64,000 nucleotides of DNA from Pohlia nutans (Eukaryota; Streptophyta; Bryopsida; Bryales; Mniaceae), in the NCBI GenBank assembly GCA_022496805.1, contig CM040101.1, positions 4,032,501 through 4,096,500 of the forward strand, given 5' to 3'. Of this stretch, positions 23,561 through 35,785 are shown in pieces. The notes under the pieces are model-generated. The model was not told where the DNA came from. It saw only the letters and a list, made by a program, of their open reading frames with translations, and searched no databases. Within the stretch, counting starts at the first letter, position 1, and each line of letters opens with the position of its first letter. The position numbers were made by a program, and so were the translations under genes.

Positions 23561-24499
23561 ATAAAAATTAATATTTTAGTTGAACCCCCTTCTACTAAAA
23601 TGTATGTAGAAGCTTCACAACATATTGGATCAAAGTGAAATTTTTACCACTAATACTAGACTTTAGAACGCAACTTTTCCAACAATTTTTATTAAAATCG
23701 GACTCCGTATGGAGAAGAAACAAGCCTTCAAAGTTCACTAAAATTGTCAAAAGTCCAAATTTTTGATGTCGGCATTTATAAGTAACAATAAGTAAACCAT
23801 TGTAGCACAAAGTAACTTACCATTGGTGAGTTGGTAAGATCTCTTGGTTACCATGTAGGAGGTCTCGGGTTCAAATCCGGATGGTAGAGGTGTTGTGGGG
23901 TATTGTGGTTCGGGCAGCCCGAAACTATGGTCTGGGCAGTTGGAGACTGTGGTCCGGTCAGCTGAAAATTACAATCCGGGCAGCAAGAATTTTCCCCCGG
24001 GCAACAGGAATTTTCCCCCGGGCAGCAGGAAAAATTTTCCCGGGCTGCCGGAAAATTATTGTTTAGGAGGCTGCAATTTTTAGGTCGGGCAGCACAAATT
24101 TTGTTTTCAGCAAAGCTAAAAATTTTAATTCGGGTAGTAGAATTATTATTTTTGAGTAATTGAATTTTTTGGACCAGAACAACAAGAATCAAACAACATA
24201 TCTCTGTTGAAAAATGTCCAGATCAACTTGTCCAAATCAACTCCAACTATCAACCATTCTCTGTTGATTTTTTGTTGTTCTGGACACATATTTTCTAGTA
24301 GTGATTGTATCAAAATGAAGTCATTTTCATACAAACATATGATTTGCAACAAGGGTCGAATTTTCCTACACTAGACATACATAGTGGACGCTTAAAAGTT
24401 AATGAAGGCCAAAGAAAACAAAGCGCTAGTAGGTAAGCAACACGCCGACAACCATCAAGAAAAGTAGACAGCCACATCCATGACAAAGTCTAGCCTTTT

Positions 24500-26030
24500 A
24501 GTCCTTTCTTTTACGATTGTCTTATTCTCTTTCTCATCTTGTTTTTTTCTCATGAATCCAGTCATTTTCTTTCTCATTTAGTCCTTTCTTTTTAAGTCAC
24601 GTCCAATCATTTCCTTTTTAAGTCAAATCCTTTCCTTCTCTTTTCAAGTCATGTCCTACCCTTTTTTTTTCAAGCCAGGTCTTTTCCTTTTTCTTCAAAT
24701 CAAATCATTTCCCTTCTCCTTTCAAGGTCAGTCCGTTTCCTTTGTTTTCAAGTCATGTCCTTTTTCTTTCCTTTTAAATCACGTCCATTTTGTGTCTTTT
24801 CAAATCAGGTCTTTTCTCTTTATTTTCAGATCAAGTCCTTTCTCTTTGCATTCAAATCATGTCCTTTCCCTTTCCTTTCAAGTTAGGTCCTTTTCTTTCC
24901 TTTCAAATCACATTTTTTCACTTTCTTTTATGCTAGATCTCTTCCCTTTCCTTTCAAGTGGCATACTATTCCTTTCCTTTCAAGTGGCATACTATTCCTT
25001 TCCGTTCAAATCAGGTCTTTTTTTTTTTCAAGTTCAGGTCCTTTCCCTATCATTTCAAGTCAATTTTTTTTCCCTTTCCTTTCAAAACGGGTCCTTTTCC
25101 TTTCCTTTCAATTCAAATGCTTTCTCTTTATCTTCAGTCAAGTCCTTTCCCTTTTTTGCCAGTCAAGTTCTTTCCCTTTCTTTTCAAATCATGTCTTTTT
25201 CGATTCTTTTCTTTTCAAGGCATGTCTTTTCCTTTCCTTTCAAGTGATAACTTTCTCCTTTCCTTTCAAGTGATAACTTTCTCCTTTCTTTTCAAGTCAG
25301 TTCCATTTTCTCTTTCTTTTAAAGTTAGTTCCTTTATCATATTATTTCCAAATTCAATTCATTGCTTTAGTTTCAAGTTTAGGTCCTCTCTTTCTTTTCA
25401 AGTAGGTCATTTTCCTTTCCTTTCAAGTGAGGTCTTTTATCTTTCCTTTCAAATGAGGGCCTTTCCCTTTCCTTTCAAATCATGTTTTTTCCCTTTCCTT
25501 TCAAATCATGTTTTTTCCCTTTCCTTTCAAATCATGTTTTTTCCCTTTCCTTTCAAATCATGTTTTTTCCCTTTCCTTTCAAATCATGTTTTTTCCCTTT
25601 CCTTCCAAGACTTATCCTTTCCCTTTTCTTTCAAATCAACTCCTCTCCCTTTCTTTACAAATTAGGTCATTTTCTTTTTTTAAAGTCAAGTCACTTTTCC
25701 CTTTCCTTTCAAGTTAGGTCCTTTCTTTTTCCTTCCAAGTTAAGTTCATTCCCTTTCAAGTCTATTTCCTTTCAAATAACGTCTACCCTTTCCTTTTCTT
25801 TTCAAGTCTATTTCCTTTCAAGTCACATTTGCCCTTTCCTTTACTTTTCAAGTCTATTTCCTTTCAAGTCACGTCTATCCTTTCCTTTTCTTTTCAAGTC
25901 TATTTCCTTTCAAGTCACGTCTACCCTTACCTTTTCTTTTCAAGTCAATCTTTTACTTTCAACTATTTCAAGTGAGGCCTTTCTCTTTCCTTCTCAATTC
26001 ATTTCAATTCATTACATAATTAATCTTTAA
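24500..26030. repeat. Polypyrimidine minisatellite, CCCTTTCCTTTCAA type
   Basis: About 1.5 kb of degenerate tandem repeats built on CCTTTCCTTTCAAGTCA. A homogeneous core at about 25460-25600 has five near-identical 26-bp units (TTTCCCTTTCCTTTCAAATC). Because 26 is not a multiple of three, the reading frame cycles, so long Phe/Ser/Leu-rich open frames of up to 235 codons arise by chance. The strand is almost purely pyrimidine. The same CCTTTC/GTCAAGTC vocabulary appears in the 720-bp array near 1.7-3.2 and 6.1-6.4 kb, and the right edge near 26020 resembles its flanks. Confidence 0.85.
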
Positions 26031-26039
26031 GTGTCATGA

Positions 26040-29000
26040 TAATCGGAAAAATCAAAAATTAAATTTACTATCTAGGTCCTTCCATTCCATGTGAGCTTCC
26101 ATTTTGACAAAAAGAATTTCAAAGTTTTGAGCTAGTCAATGCGCACTAAATCCATTATTTGAGGTTGTCATACAAATGAAAGTTTTAAATGATGACTTTT
26201 CTATAACATCCATACAGTTGGATTAAGTAATAGTGTTGAAATATATTAAAATTTTATTTTAAAAGAGATTATTGTTTTAATTATATATTTATATGAAAAA
26301 TAAAAAATACTCATTATCTTATGAATTTTGGAATGATTGGCCAAAATTACAATGTCTCTAAGAAAACATTGTCGCCTTTCTACAAAACAAAACAACATAT
26401 CCTCATGATCATTGAAGATCTCTTAATAGGAATTTTCACAAGTGCACCTTATTAACTCTAGTTTATGTTTTACATTTTAAATTTTAAAAATTCTAAATAT
26501 TGTGCATTCTAAATTGCATTTACAAGACTTATGGGTCAAGATCTATGTTATATTCTATAGCTTTTTACTCGCTATATTTCCAAAAAAAAAACAATATTCT
26601 AATGATTTTATTTTACCATAGAAATTCTTCCTATGACTAATATTTTGTACTAAAATATTGGATCTTCATGGAATGTTTTGAATTTTAAATATGGTTGTTT
26701 CTACAAAAAAAAATAGCTAAAAAATCTTTCGAAGTTGTGTTGATCTATGCCTTCTAGATTGGTAGTGATTAAGGCAAAAGGTGGACATACGCGTTGGTAG
26801 ATTGATAGAATTTTGTAGTCATTAGATCATTTCAATGTAGATGAAAAGCCTTAGTTAATCCTTAAAAGACATACTAAGCCCCACGGGCTTAGTTTTGTAA
26901 AAGTCTTTGAGAAAACTTTTGATGTGGTTCACCATTTTTTTATTGATAAATCACGTTGAAAAGAAGATTGAATTTCAAATTGAGATTCTTCTACAACTCT
27001 CAAGAGATTGTTCTTCAAAGCAAACAAACAAAGATCGAAATTTGGCGCACTAGAGTTCGGTTTACGGAGTTCAAAGTTCAAGCTGCAGAGTTCAACGTTT
27101 GAGTTGCCGAGTGTGACTGGTTGTACCATGCTCTGACAATTTGGGTTGCGGAGTGTCACTTGACCACCCGCCTCCCACGCCTCCCACGTCACCTAATCAC
27201 CAATGTAACCATACATGGCAGCGTGGGTGGGTTGGTACAGCCCGTGTGGTTGCCTGATGGTACTCAACTGGATGCAATGATGGTACCTTGTTGGTCGCCC
27301 AATGACTGCATTGATGTCCCAGGCACATGTTATTTCCTACCCGCTTGGAGTTTCTCATCTTTGGTGGGCAACTTGATGAAGGGTGCCCTGGCTAAAAATT
27401 ATAACTCAGATTCCTTTTTGCTGCCCCTATATTCTTTAAAGGTTAACAAATTAATAATCGTAGGATTTTGAGTTGTCATATATAGTTGAAAACACTCCTT
27501 AGTTTATTAGATTTATATGTAATTCTGCAACTTTCTTAAAAACTTTTTTACTAGAAAGATGTTTGTTTCTAATTTATTTATACATGTATCCAATTAGATG
27601 TTCAAAATCTATCAATGATGATTTTTAAAATGCTTTCCTAAGATCAAACACCATAAACTCTTTAAAAACTCACCAAAAAACTCTTCATAATCTCATCAAA
27701 ACTCAAAATTCTATTCTAGGAAAGTAAGAATTTGTATGATTGATCCAAAAACTTGCATCTTGAAGTCTTGATTGAATATTTTAGAAAAAGACAATTTATT
27801 ATCACTTTACATGCAATAGTTGTAAAGCTTTTATTAGTCAAATGTAGTAGGCGACAATCATTTTTTCACTCAATTTATATGAAAATGTATAATTTCTTTG
27901 AAAATTTCTTCTAACTAGAAAGATGTTTCTTTTTAGATTAATATCTATGCTTGTATCCAATTATAGATCTAAAATCCATCACTCATAATTTTTAAATTAA
28001 TTTCTAAGTTTGAGCTCTTAAAACTCTTTAAAAATTTGCCAAAACTCAACATTCTAATTTTAAAGAGTAAAACTTGGTAGGATTGATCAAAATGTTGTCT
28101 CTTTGAGGTATTGATTGAATATTTTTAAAGCGGTTGATTTTGTATCACTGTGCATGCAATTTTATGAATGGTGGTACAAAAAGGGGACAATCTTTTCTTA
28201 TGGGCACTCTACATAGGTATTTTGATACCTTCACACTTCTAAATCAAAAATATCTTTTTGCACTGTGTACATGAGATGAACCCCAACATCCGAACTTCAA
28301 ACAACGATGCTTGATTTGCAATAGTCTATCTTATGGTAGTTTACAAAAGCATGGTTTTGCAACCACATCGTACTACCCTGGGCTTCGAAAGGTTAAGTTG
28401 AGGGTTAACCCAATTCCAGGCATTGCCAAAAAAAGAAGAAATAAAAATGAAATGTAATGCAAAGAGGTTATTTCCATCAAAGATTACTTTATTATTTGAA
28501 TTTGGATTAATCAAATCTAGATAATAAGGACAAGAGGCCAAAAGAGGACTATAGCAAGTGGATTCCTATCGTCATGTAAAGGACTTTTGGTTAAAATATA
28601 GATAATTTATGGACTCACCTAAAACCTTTGTAATTTTAATAATAATTAATCATGGCAAGGCAGTAAGCGTAGAGGAATATGAGAGCACTATTTCCAACAA
28701 ACAGAGTTCTTTGTGTCTAGAAAGAAGACTTGAGGTAAATTCACATACAACTCGGATAAACTTAGAAAGACTGCTTGTCAAAAGCGAAGTTTATTGATAG
28801 TGGAGAGAACGGGAATAATGAAGGGCAAAGCACTTTTAGAAATAATGTAAAAAAAGGAACCTAGGGTTCGTTAGGCCAAATGTTAGGAACCCAACATGCA
28901 CAAGATTTGTAGAAACAAACTTGCATGGAAGGTGGTGGCTATTGGATTCATCAAAGAAAAACCAAATGTGAAAAAAATTCAAAAAAATACATTTTAGGTG

Positions 29001-30730
29001 GTGCCTGCATTTTGCACCCTTTGCAAAGTGTAGCCGAAAGTCATAGTGGAGGCAAAATGGGGATAATAAAGGGAAAACTAAACCCTCTAAATAAATAAAC
29101 AAAAACTTTGGGGTTCCTTGAGTCATTTTTCTAATCATTCTAGGTAGTGGTTGCATCTTACACACTATGCAAACTAAATGTAGTCAAAAAACATAGTGAA
29201 GTTCAAATGGGGATAATGAAGGAAAAGCATTTTATTTAAATGATATAAAAGAATCTTTGGGAAGTCTTAAGCCTTTAGGAACCTTAAATGTGCCAATTGT
29301 TTTGTCTAAACGTCTACACACAAATGAAAGCTCTAGATGATGAAGTTGTGATGACATCCATACAATTTGATAAAGTGCATTTGTTAAAATGTGTTTAAAT
29401 TCTATTTTTTCAAGTTTTCTCTATATAATTAATCTAAAAATACAAAATAACACGTTATTTTATAAAGTTTGGAATGCATGCCCCCAAGAGTACAATCAAC
29501 AACATTGAATTAAAATAATAAGATTATTACCTATTAATATGTCTTTTAATCACATTTAGAAAGATCTAAAGATAACTCTACAAAACTATAATAACACTCA
29601 AGTGAACAAAATCATCACCTTGAAACATTTGCAAGAGAGCGAACAAGGCGGTCAATGATATGTGAGGCCGCTCAAAGATGTGAGATGTCAAAGGCATGTA
29701 GGGATGTGAGAGAACGGTGTGGGGTTGTATGGATGTGAGAGAATGGTGAGGGGATGTCAGGGATGTGTGCAGTAAGGGATGTAAAAGGTTGTAGGGATGT
29801 GTAGTAAGGGATGTAAAAGGTTTGTCAAAGATGTGTGAGGGTGTTAAGGATGTGCGCGACTGTTTAAGGATGTGCGTGAGATAGTTGTGAACTTGTCATG
29901 GATGCGAAGGAGTAGGGAAGTGACACACAATTTAGAATTCACAAACTAAAATATTAACAAGAATTTAATAGGTGATTCCACTAAAAAAATATCCTTGTTA
30001 AACGGCAAGCCAGTCCATAAATCCTTTAATTTGTAACAAAATAATTGGGTGGAAGTACACTAAACTCCCCTAAAAAGTACATTAGAGCAAGCACTTTGGT
30101 TGGAGTAGTCATTTTCAAGTACTTTTTTTTGTTACAAAAATTATTGTTTTTAACTTTCTCTTTAGTGCAAGTGTATAAGTTACCCTATAAAGAAGGTTTT
30201 CTACAAGGTTGTAACTCAATAACATGCTTCAATCATCCTCTTTTTTAAATTTGTACCACATCAAGGACCTTCAAGGAATACTAATGTTATAGTAGTGAGA
30301 GTATTGAGAAAAACCCCTCAAAGGGATTGTATACAAAACATTAGCTTCCCTGTAATGCATATAACACATATGAGAAATACGACCAAAATTCTTCAAAAAA
30401 TATTAATGATTGAAAGTATGCAATTTCTTCTTTCTTTTGAAAATTTTAATCTATTTATTGCCTCTAAAGAAACATACAAGAAAAGTGAATACGGAAAAAC
30501 TTTCATAAACTACAAAATTTCAATTGAATTCCAACTTTAGCATGCCATAGAATCTCAAAGCAAGCTCACTTGGGTGTACAAATTTTTCCAAGAGATTCAT
30601 GTGGAGTTCGGCCATTCAACATGTCAACAAAATATTTTGTTCATTTTTAGTCAATATTTTTCCAAATATAAGCTCATACAAGAAGCACATGAAGAGTATT
30701 CAAATATGATACAATTATATCCTAATGCAT
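26040..30730. repeat. Large direct duplication, copy 1
   Basis: Matches 31260-35170 in the same order: TTTACTATCTAGGTCC near 26060 and 31268, ATGATCATTGA.GATCTCT near 26406 and 31622, AGTTGTCATAT near 27470 and 32100, a GGATGTG repeat block near 29640-29910 and 33230-33500, and CACATCAAGGACCTTCAAGG near 30257 and 34653. Copy 1 has extra DNA at about 26860-27450 and 27660-29290. The latter contains a local duplication of about 370 bp (27520-28020). No gene is recognised; a 116-codon frame at 27121-27471 has no known motif. Confidence 0.8.
29640..29910. repeat. GGATGTG-rich degenerate minisatellite
   Basis: Repeated GGATGTGAGAG/GGGATGT motifs; a diverged counterpart lies at 33230-33500 in duplication copy 2. 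Purine-rich and non-coding. Confidence 0.7.
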
Positions 30731-30739
30731 AGTAAATTA

Positions 30740-31105
30740 ACATATGAAAGTGAATCATAGTAATGTGTACAAGTTTCTTCTTTCTCCACTAAAACCAGAG
30801 CGATTTCACATGATAATTATCTAACATGTTTGGGAGGCCCTAATTAACTTCAAGGTAGCAAGCATAGATTAGTCACATAAATGACTTGTCACATGTGTAT
30901 TATTTGAAAAAATAATATCGTCATATTATAGAGTATCATGTTATGGAGGGTACACTGTACAATCTAAGTACCAGCCCAAATCATGAAACAGGGAAGGAAG
31001 TACATAAGACACTGCAATAGAAACATACAATACGGACATAGTGTAGCTCATTCCTGGTTACTACATTTTTTGTTCCAAATGTCAAGTCCTGAAGTCCTTT
31101 CTGGT
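30740..31105. repeat. Dispersed repeat R, second copy (compact form)
   Basis: Joins the sequence found at 7170-7395 directly to that at 8640-8800, without the 1.25 kb that separates them there. It runs into a family A-like MITE left end at 31107. Confidence 0.65.
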
Positions 31106-31106
31106 T

Positions 31107-31260
31107 TTAACCCTTAACTGCCTAAGCGTTCATTTTTTGATGATATACATAATCACTCGTCATTTTCTCATCCGTGGTGATGTTTTCTAGTATCAAATTA
31201 GTAAGGTAGATTTTAGGGCAAGTTACCTTCACATAAGTGAAATCACATTAAGAAAAAATC
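31107..31260. mobile_element. Truncated family A-like MITE left end
   Basis: TTAACCCTTAACTGCC followed by GATGATATACATAATC and TTTTCTCATCCGT resembles the first 150 bp of family A. The right part is missing and is replaced by the start of duplication copy 2. Confidence 0.55.
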
Positions 31261-34200
31261 GAAATTGAATTTACTATCTAGGTCCTTACATTCCATGAGC
31301 TTCCTTTTCGACAAAAATAATTCCAAAGTTTTGAGCTAATCAATGTGCACTAAAACCATTCTTTGAGGCGGACATACAAATGAAAGTTTTGGATGATGAC
31401 ATTTTTATAACATCCATACGGTTGGATTAATGAATAGTGTAGAAATATATTAAACTTGATTTTAAAAGAAATTATCGTTTTAATTAAATTAAAAATACAA
31501 AAATTCTCATTATCTTATGAATTTTGGAATGATTGGCCAAGAGTAAAATGCCCCTAAGAAAACATTGTTGCCTTTCTACTAAACCCAAAAATTTAGTACT
31601 AAAACAAAACAAGATATTTTCATGATCATTGAGGATCTCTCAATAGGAATTTTCATAAGTGAGGCTTATCAACTCTAGTTTAAAGTCTACTTTTTCAATT
31701 AAAAAAATTCTAAACATTGTACATTCTAAATTGCATTTACAAGCCTTGTGGGTCAAGATCTATGCTATATTCTATAGCACTTTTACTCGCTATATTTTCC
31801 CTAAAAAAATATATATTCTAATGATTTTATTTTACTACGGGAATTCCTATTGTGACTACTATTTTGTAGTAAAATATTGGATTTATGTGGAATTTTTTGA
31901 ATTTTAAATATGGTTGTTTCTGCAAACAAAGCTCAAAAATCTTCTCGAGTTGTGTCGGTCTATGCCTTTTAGATTGGAAGTAGTGATCAAGGCAAAGGGT
32001 GGACATACATGTTGGTAGATTGATAGAATTTTGTAGTCATTAAATCATTTCAATGTAAGTGAAAAGCCTTAACAATAAAAAATAGTTGTAGAATTTTAAG
32101 TTGTCATATGTAGTAGAAAATACTCCTTAGTTTATTAGATTTACATGTAATTCTACAATTTTTTAAAAACCCTTCTTACTAGAAAGATATTTATTTCTAA
32201 TTTATTTATACATGTGTCCAATTAGATATTTAAAATCTATCTATGATAATTTTTAAATGATTTTCTAAGATCAAACACCAAAATGTTATTGGAAAACCAG
32301 CTAAAAATTTTGATTATTTTTCTAACCGTAGATGGATGACTTCTCATTGAACATGAATTTTTTCAGAATTTTTGGGAGTAAAAAAAAATTGATTTTGAAT
32401 GACTGTACATGAGAATGTTGCAAATTTAATGGAAGACCTGGAATTTCACATGCTATAAAACTTGCTCAAATTATCTTTCTATAGTTTTATTTTTCCTCTA
32501 AATACATGACTTCATTCTCCACATGATGGGGAAATAAAAAAAAACTCCAAAAACTTTAAAGTGAGCTCTCAAGAATTTTCATAAAAGGAGTGAGGCAAAT
32601 CCTAGCTTCTACTGCCTTGCATATATGTTCATTGGATTCTCCCCCTCTAGGCTTCCTTTATCCTAAAGAATACGAGAATACGTGTTGTTCTGATGTTGCC
32701 AAATCTGCATAAATACTCGGAAAATTCTAATTTTTTTGAACATTTTCATTCTTAACTTTGCCCCCAAATTTGTAGTTCACAATATTTTCAAATTTTATGT
32801 GGAACTTGCTTCAAATCATGAAATACAAACCGCAGGGAACCATTGTGGTCTTTTAGCTGCTTTAGGGGTTAAATGTGATAATTTTTTGTTTGAACATCTA
32901 CACACAAATGTAAGCTATAGATGATGAAGTTGTGATGACATCCATACAATTTGATAAAGTGTATATGTTAAAATATATTTAAATTCTATAATTTCATATT
33001 TTCTCTATATAATTACTCTAAAATACGAAATATCACTTTATTTTCTAGATTTTAGAATGCATGCTCCCAACAGTATAATCAAAAACATTGAATTAAAATA
33101 ATAAGATTATTACTTATTAACACGTCTTTTAATCACATTTACAAAGATCTAGCAAAACCTCTACAGAACTATAATAACACTCAGATAAACAAAATCATCA
33201 CCTTGAAAAATTTGCAAGAGGGCGGTCAAAGATATGAAAGAGCGGTCAAAGATATTAAAAAAAAGGCGGTCAAGGATGTAATAAGGCGGTCAATGATACG
33301 TGAGACCACTCAAGGATCTCAAAGGGCGGTCAAAAGCAACTAGAGATGTGAGAGAACGGTCAGGGGTTGTCACGGATGTGGGGTAAAGGATGTGAGAGGA
33401 CTGTAGATGTGCGAGGGTTGTTGAGGATGTGCAGTAAGGCATGTGAGAGGGTTGGCAAGGATGTGTGTGAGATGGTTGTCAACTTGTCATGGATGCGAAG
33501 GAGTGGAGACTAAAGTGACATACAATTTAGAATTCACAAATTAATGGATTAACAAGAATTTATTAGGTGATTCCATTACAAAATATCCTTGTTAAAGGAC
33601 AAGCCAGTCCATAAATCTTTTAACTTGTAACAAAATAATTGAGAAATATGACAATAGTTAAAGTCATGGTCAAGGTAATACCAACAATGATAAATTCACA
33701 GTTAAAGTCATGAGCTACCACCTCAAAGACTTGTATGCTTGAAAATAAAAAAATACTTGGAACAAGAGTGTTATAATTTTAATTAATTAATTAAATTCAT
33801 TTCACTTCGTAACATAATTAATTTTTCAATGTCCTGGTTTTCAAGAATTTTTTTACCAATTTTAAATAATTCTTTTATTTCCCACAAGAAATTCCGACTT
33901 ACTAGTTATAACACGCAATTTGCTATTTACGCACTTGGCCATATAATCATGCACTTGGCCCTCGGGCACATTAAAAAATTTGTTTAAAAAATTCTCTAAA
34001 AAACAGCGATTTTTGTCTTTCTACAATCCCTTACATTGTAAACAAACAATTCATTTTTTTTTTAATTCTTATCTTTATCTTGTTTTTTATCTTGTCTTTT
34101 ATCTTTTCTTTTATGTTTTCTTTTATCTTGTTTTCTCTCTTGTCTTCCTCTTGTCTTCCTTCTTGTCTTCTTGTCTTTCTTCTTGTTTTTTTCTGTTCTT

Positions 34201-35170
34201 CTATTTTTTCTTCATTCTTTTCTTTCCGTTTTTGGCTCTTTTTGTGCAGCCGTGGATCCCACACTCGCACCAAGGTCTTTTTTTTTTTCCCCCTTTCTTT
34301 GTTAGGGTTTAGTTACCATTTGTGGCACTGAACCCTAAAAATTAATTAATTAATTAAATTTAAAAAAATCAGGGTCAATATAGCCGTCGACTAAACCCTG
34401 AAACAAATTCACCATAGTTATAATTTTATATTTTAAACTCATAGCAAAAAGTCTTGTAAAATACCACTATAATTATTGTTCAAACTCAATTTATTTTAAA
34501 ATAATTTTATTTTTTTGATAAATATTGCCTAGTTGATAACTATATGGATATGATCTATAAATCATAGTTTGCAACTTTAGTTTCAAAATCATCACTAAAT
34601 TATTCTTCTAAAATGCACTTTATAACACATCTTCCTTTTCTTGAAAATTTGTACCACATCAAGGACCTTCAAGGGATACTAATGTTATAAAGTATCTTCA
34701 ATGAGAGTATTGAGAAAAACCCCTCAAGGGGATTGTATACAAAACTTTAGCTTCCATGCAATGCATATACATGATTTAAATATTAGGTTTGGCTTGCATA
34801 TAACACATAAGAAATACGACCAAAAATCTTCAAAATAGATCAATGATTGAAAGCGTGCAATTTCTTCCTTTTTTTGAAATTTTAAATCTATTTATTGCCT
34901 CTAAATAAACATATAATAAATGTGAATACAAAAAAACTTTCAAAAACTATGGAATTTTAATTGTATTTCAACTTTGGCATGCCATAGAATCTCGAAGCAA
35001 GCTCACTTTGGTGTACAAATTTTTCCAAGAGATTCATGTGGGGTTTGGCTATTCAACATGTCAACAAAATATTTTTTCATTTTTAGTCAATCTTTTTCCA
35101 AATATAAGCTCATACAAAAAGCACATGAAGACTATTCAAATATGATACAATTATATCCTAATGCATCAAG
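31260..35170. repeat. Large direct duplication, copy 2
   Basis: Partner of 26040-30730, shorter by about 0.8 kb. It lacks the copy 1 blocks at 26860-27450 and 27660-29290. It has its own insertions: a family D MITE near 32285-32872 and about 1 kb at 33640-34640. The latter contains a fragment of the 720-bp array repeat (33650-33900) and a CTTGTCTT pyrimidine-rich tract (34050-34220). No gene is recognised. Confidence 0.75.
32285..32872. mobile_element. piggyBac-like MITE, family D (left end decayed)
   Basis: The right end GCAGGG...TCTTTTAGCTGCTTTAGGGGTTAA is intact (TTAA 32869-32872). At the left, CCAGCTAAAA near 32299 matches the inner terminal repeat, but TTAACCCC is lost. Homology between duplication copies breaks at about 32280 and resumes at 32873, which fits an insertion of about 590 bp. 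Confidence 0.55.
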
Positions 35171-35785
35171 ATGAAACATCCATTATGTATACTCTTTGAG
35201 ATATTTTGTACACAATCCTACACCAAGATGCCTCCAAGTTCCAAGTTTTGATTTTTCCAAATACATTTGATTTTTGTGAGCAAATTGCAAATGAGACATA
35301 AAATATAAGGGTGTCTACATAAATTAATTTGAAATTTAGGGCACACACCCAAATCTGCACCCAAAAATATCTAGACAATGAATAAATACTTAGTACAGAA
35401 AGTACAAATATAAAACATCAAAATTAGAGCACGGATTGGAACATCTACCAATTGATCTTTATACTTCACTAAATTACAATAATTCCACTTGGTTTCTGTT
35501 CATACCGGTAATAAAACTCCTTACTTCTGGTCAAAATTTCAATGTTACAGAATCAGATTTGAGGCAGACCAACAGAGCAGTTTCATTGGAAAATGAAAAA
35601 TGACCTCTCTCAATTCTGAAATAAAATTCTAGAGAAAAGCTCCAACGAAAAGGAAAAAAAAAAATGGGCATAATTTCCCATGTCGCCTTTCGTGACAAGC
35701 CAAAATTTCATAACAATAAAGTCACCAACACTCTTATAACTACCTATTCCCGAAAAAATGAACAACTACAGTTCCAACGTATCTT
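35171..35785. other. 3' flank of ESF1
   Basis: AT-rich sequence downstream of the ESF1 stop codon, which must hold its 3' UTR. No clear polyadenylation signal or other feature is identified. Confidence 0.4.

Larger units (their letters stand above)
22438..24303. mobile_element. Non-autonomous CACTA transposon (1866 bp)
   Basis: Begins CACTACTAGAAAAT and ends ATATTTTCTAGTAGTG, flanked by ATT on both sides (22435-22437 and 24304-24306). The left subterminal region has three copies of a GTCCGTGCACTGTAAGTGCC-type repeat (22481-22640). Next come a TA microsatellite, 2.5 copies of a repeat of about 167 bp (23140-23560) and a tRNA-like module near 23826-23880 with B-box GGTTCAAATCC. GGGCAGC-type subterminal repeats follow at 23905-24100. 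No transposase frame is present, so movement would need an autonomous partner elsewhere. Confidence 0.9.
22290..24402. mobile_element. piggyBac-like MITE, family G, split by a CACTA insertion
   Basis: The left half, 22290-22437, begins TTAAACGTAAGCGTCC and reads like the first 150 bp of other family G copies (AAAACGCCC, TTTTACCTCGG, CTACAAGATT). The right half, 24304-24402, continues that consensus (AAACTGAAGTCATTTTC-like, GATGATTTGCA) and ends GGACGCTTAAAAGTTAA. The break is exactly at the CACTA element, with ATT duplicated. Confidence 0.85.

Noticed and set aside
24651..26030. Long Phe/Ser/Leu/Pro-rich open frames (up to 235 codons)
   Set aside because: They are produced by the 26-bp polypyrimidine repeat, which lacks stops in several frames; no protein domain.
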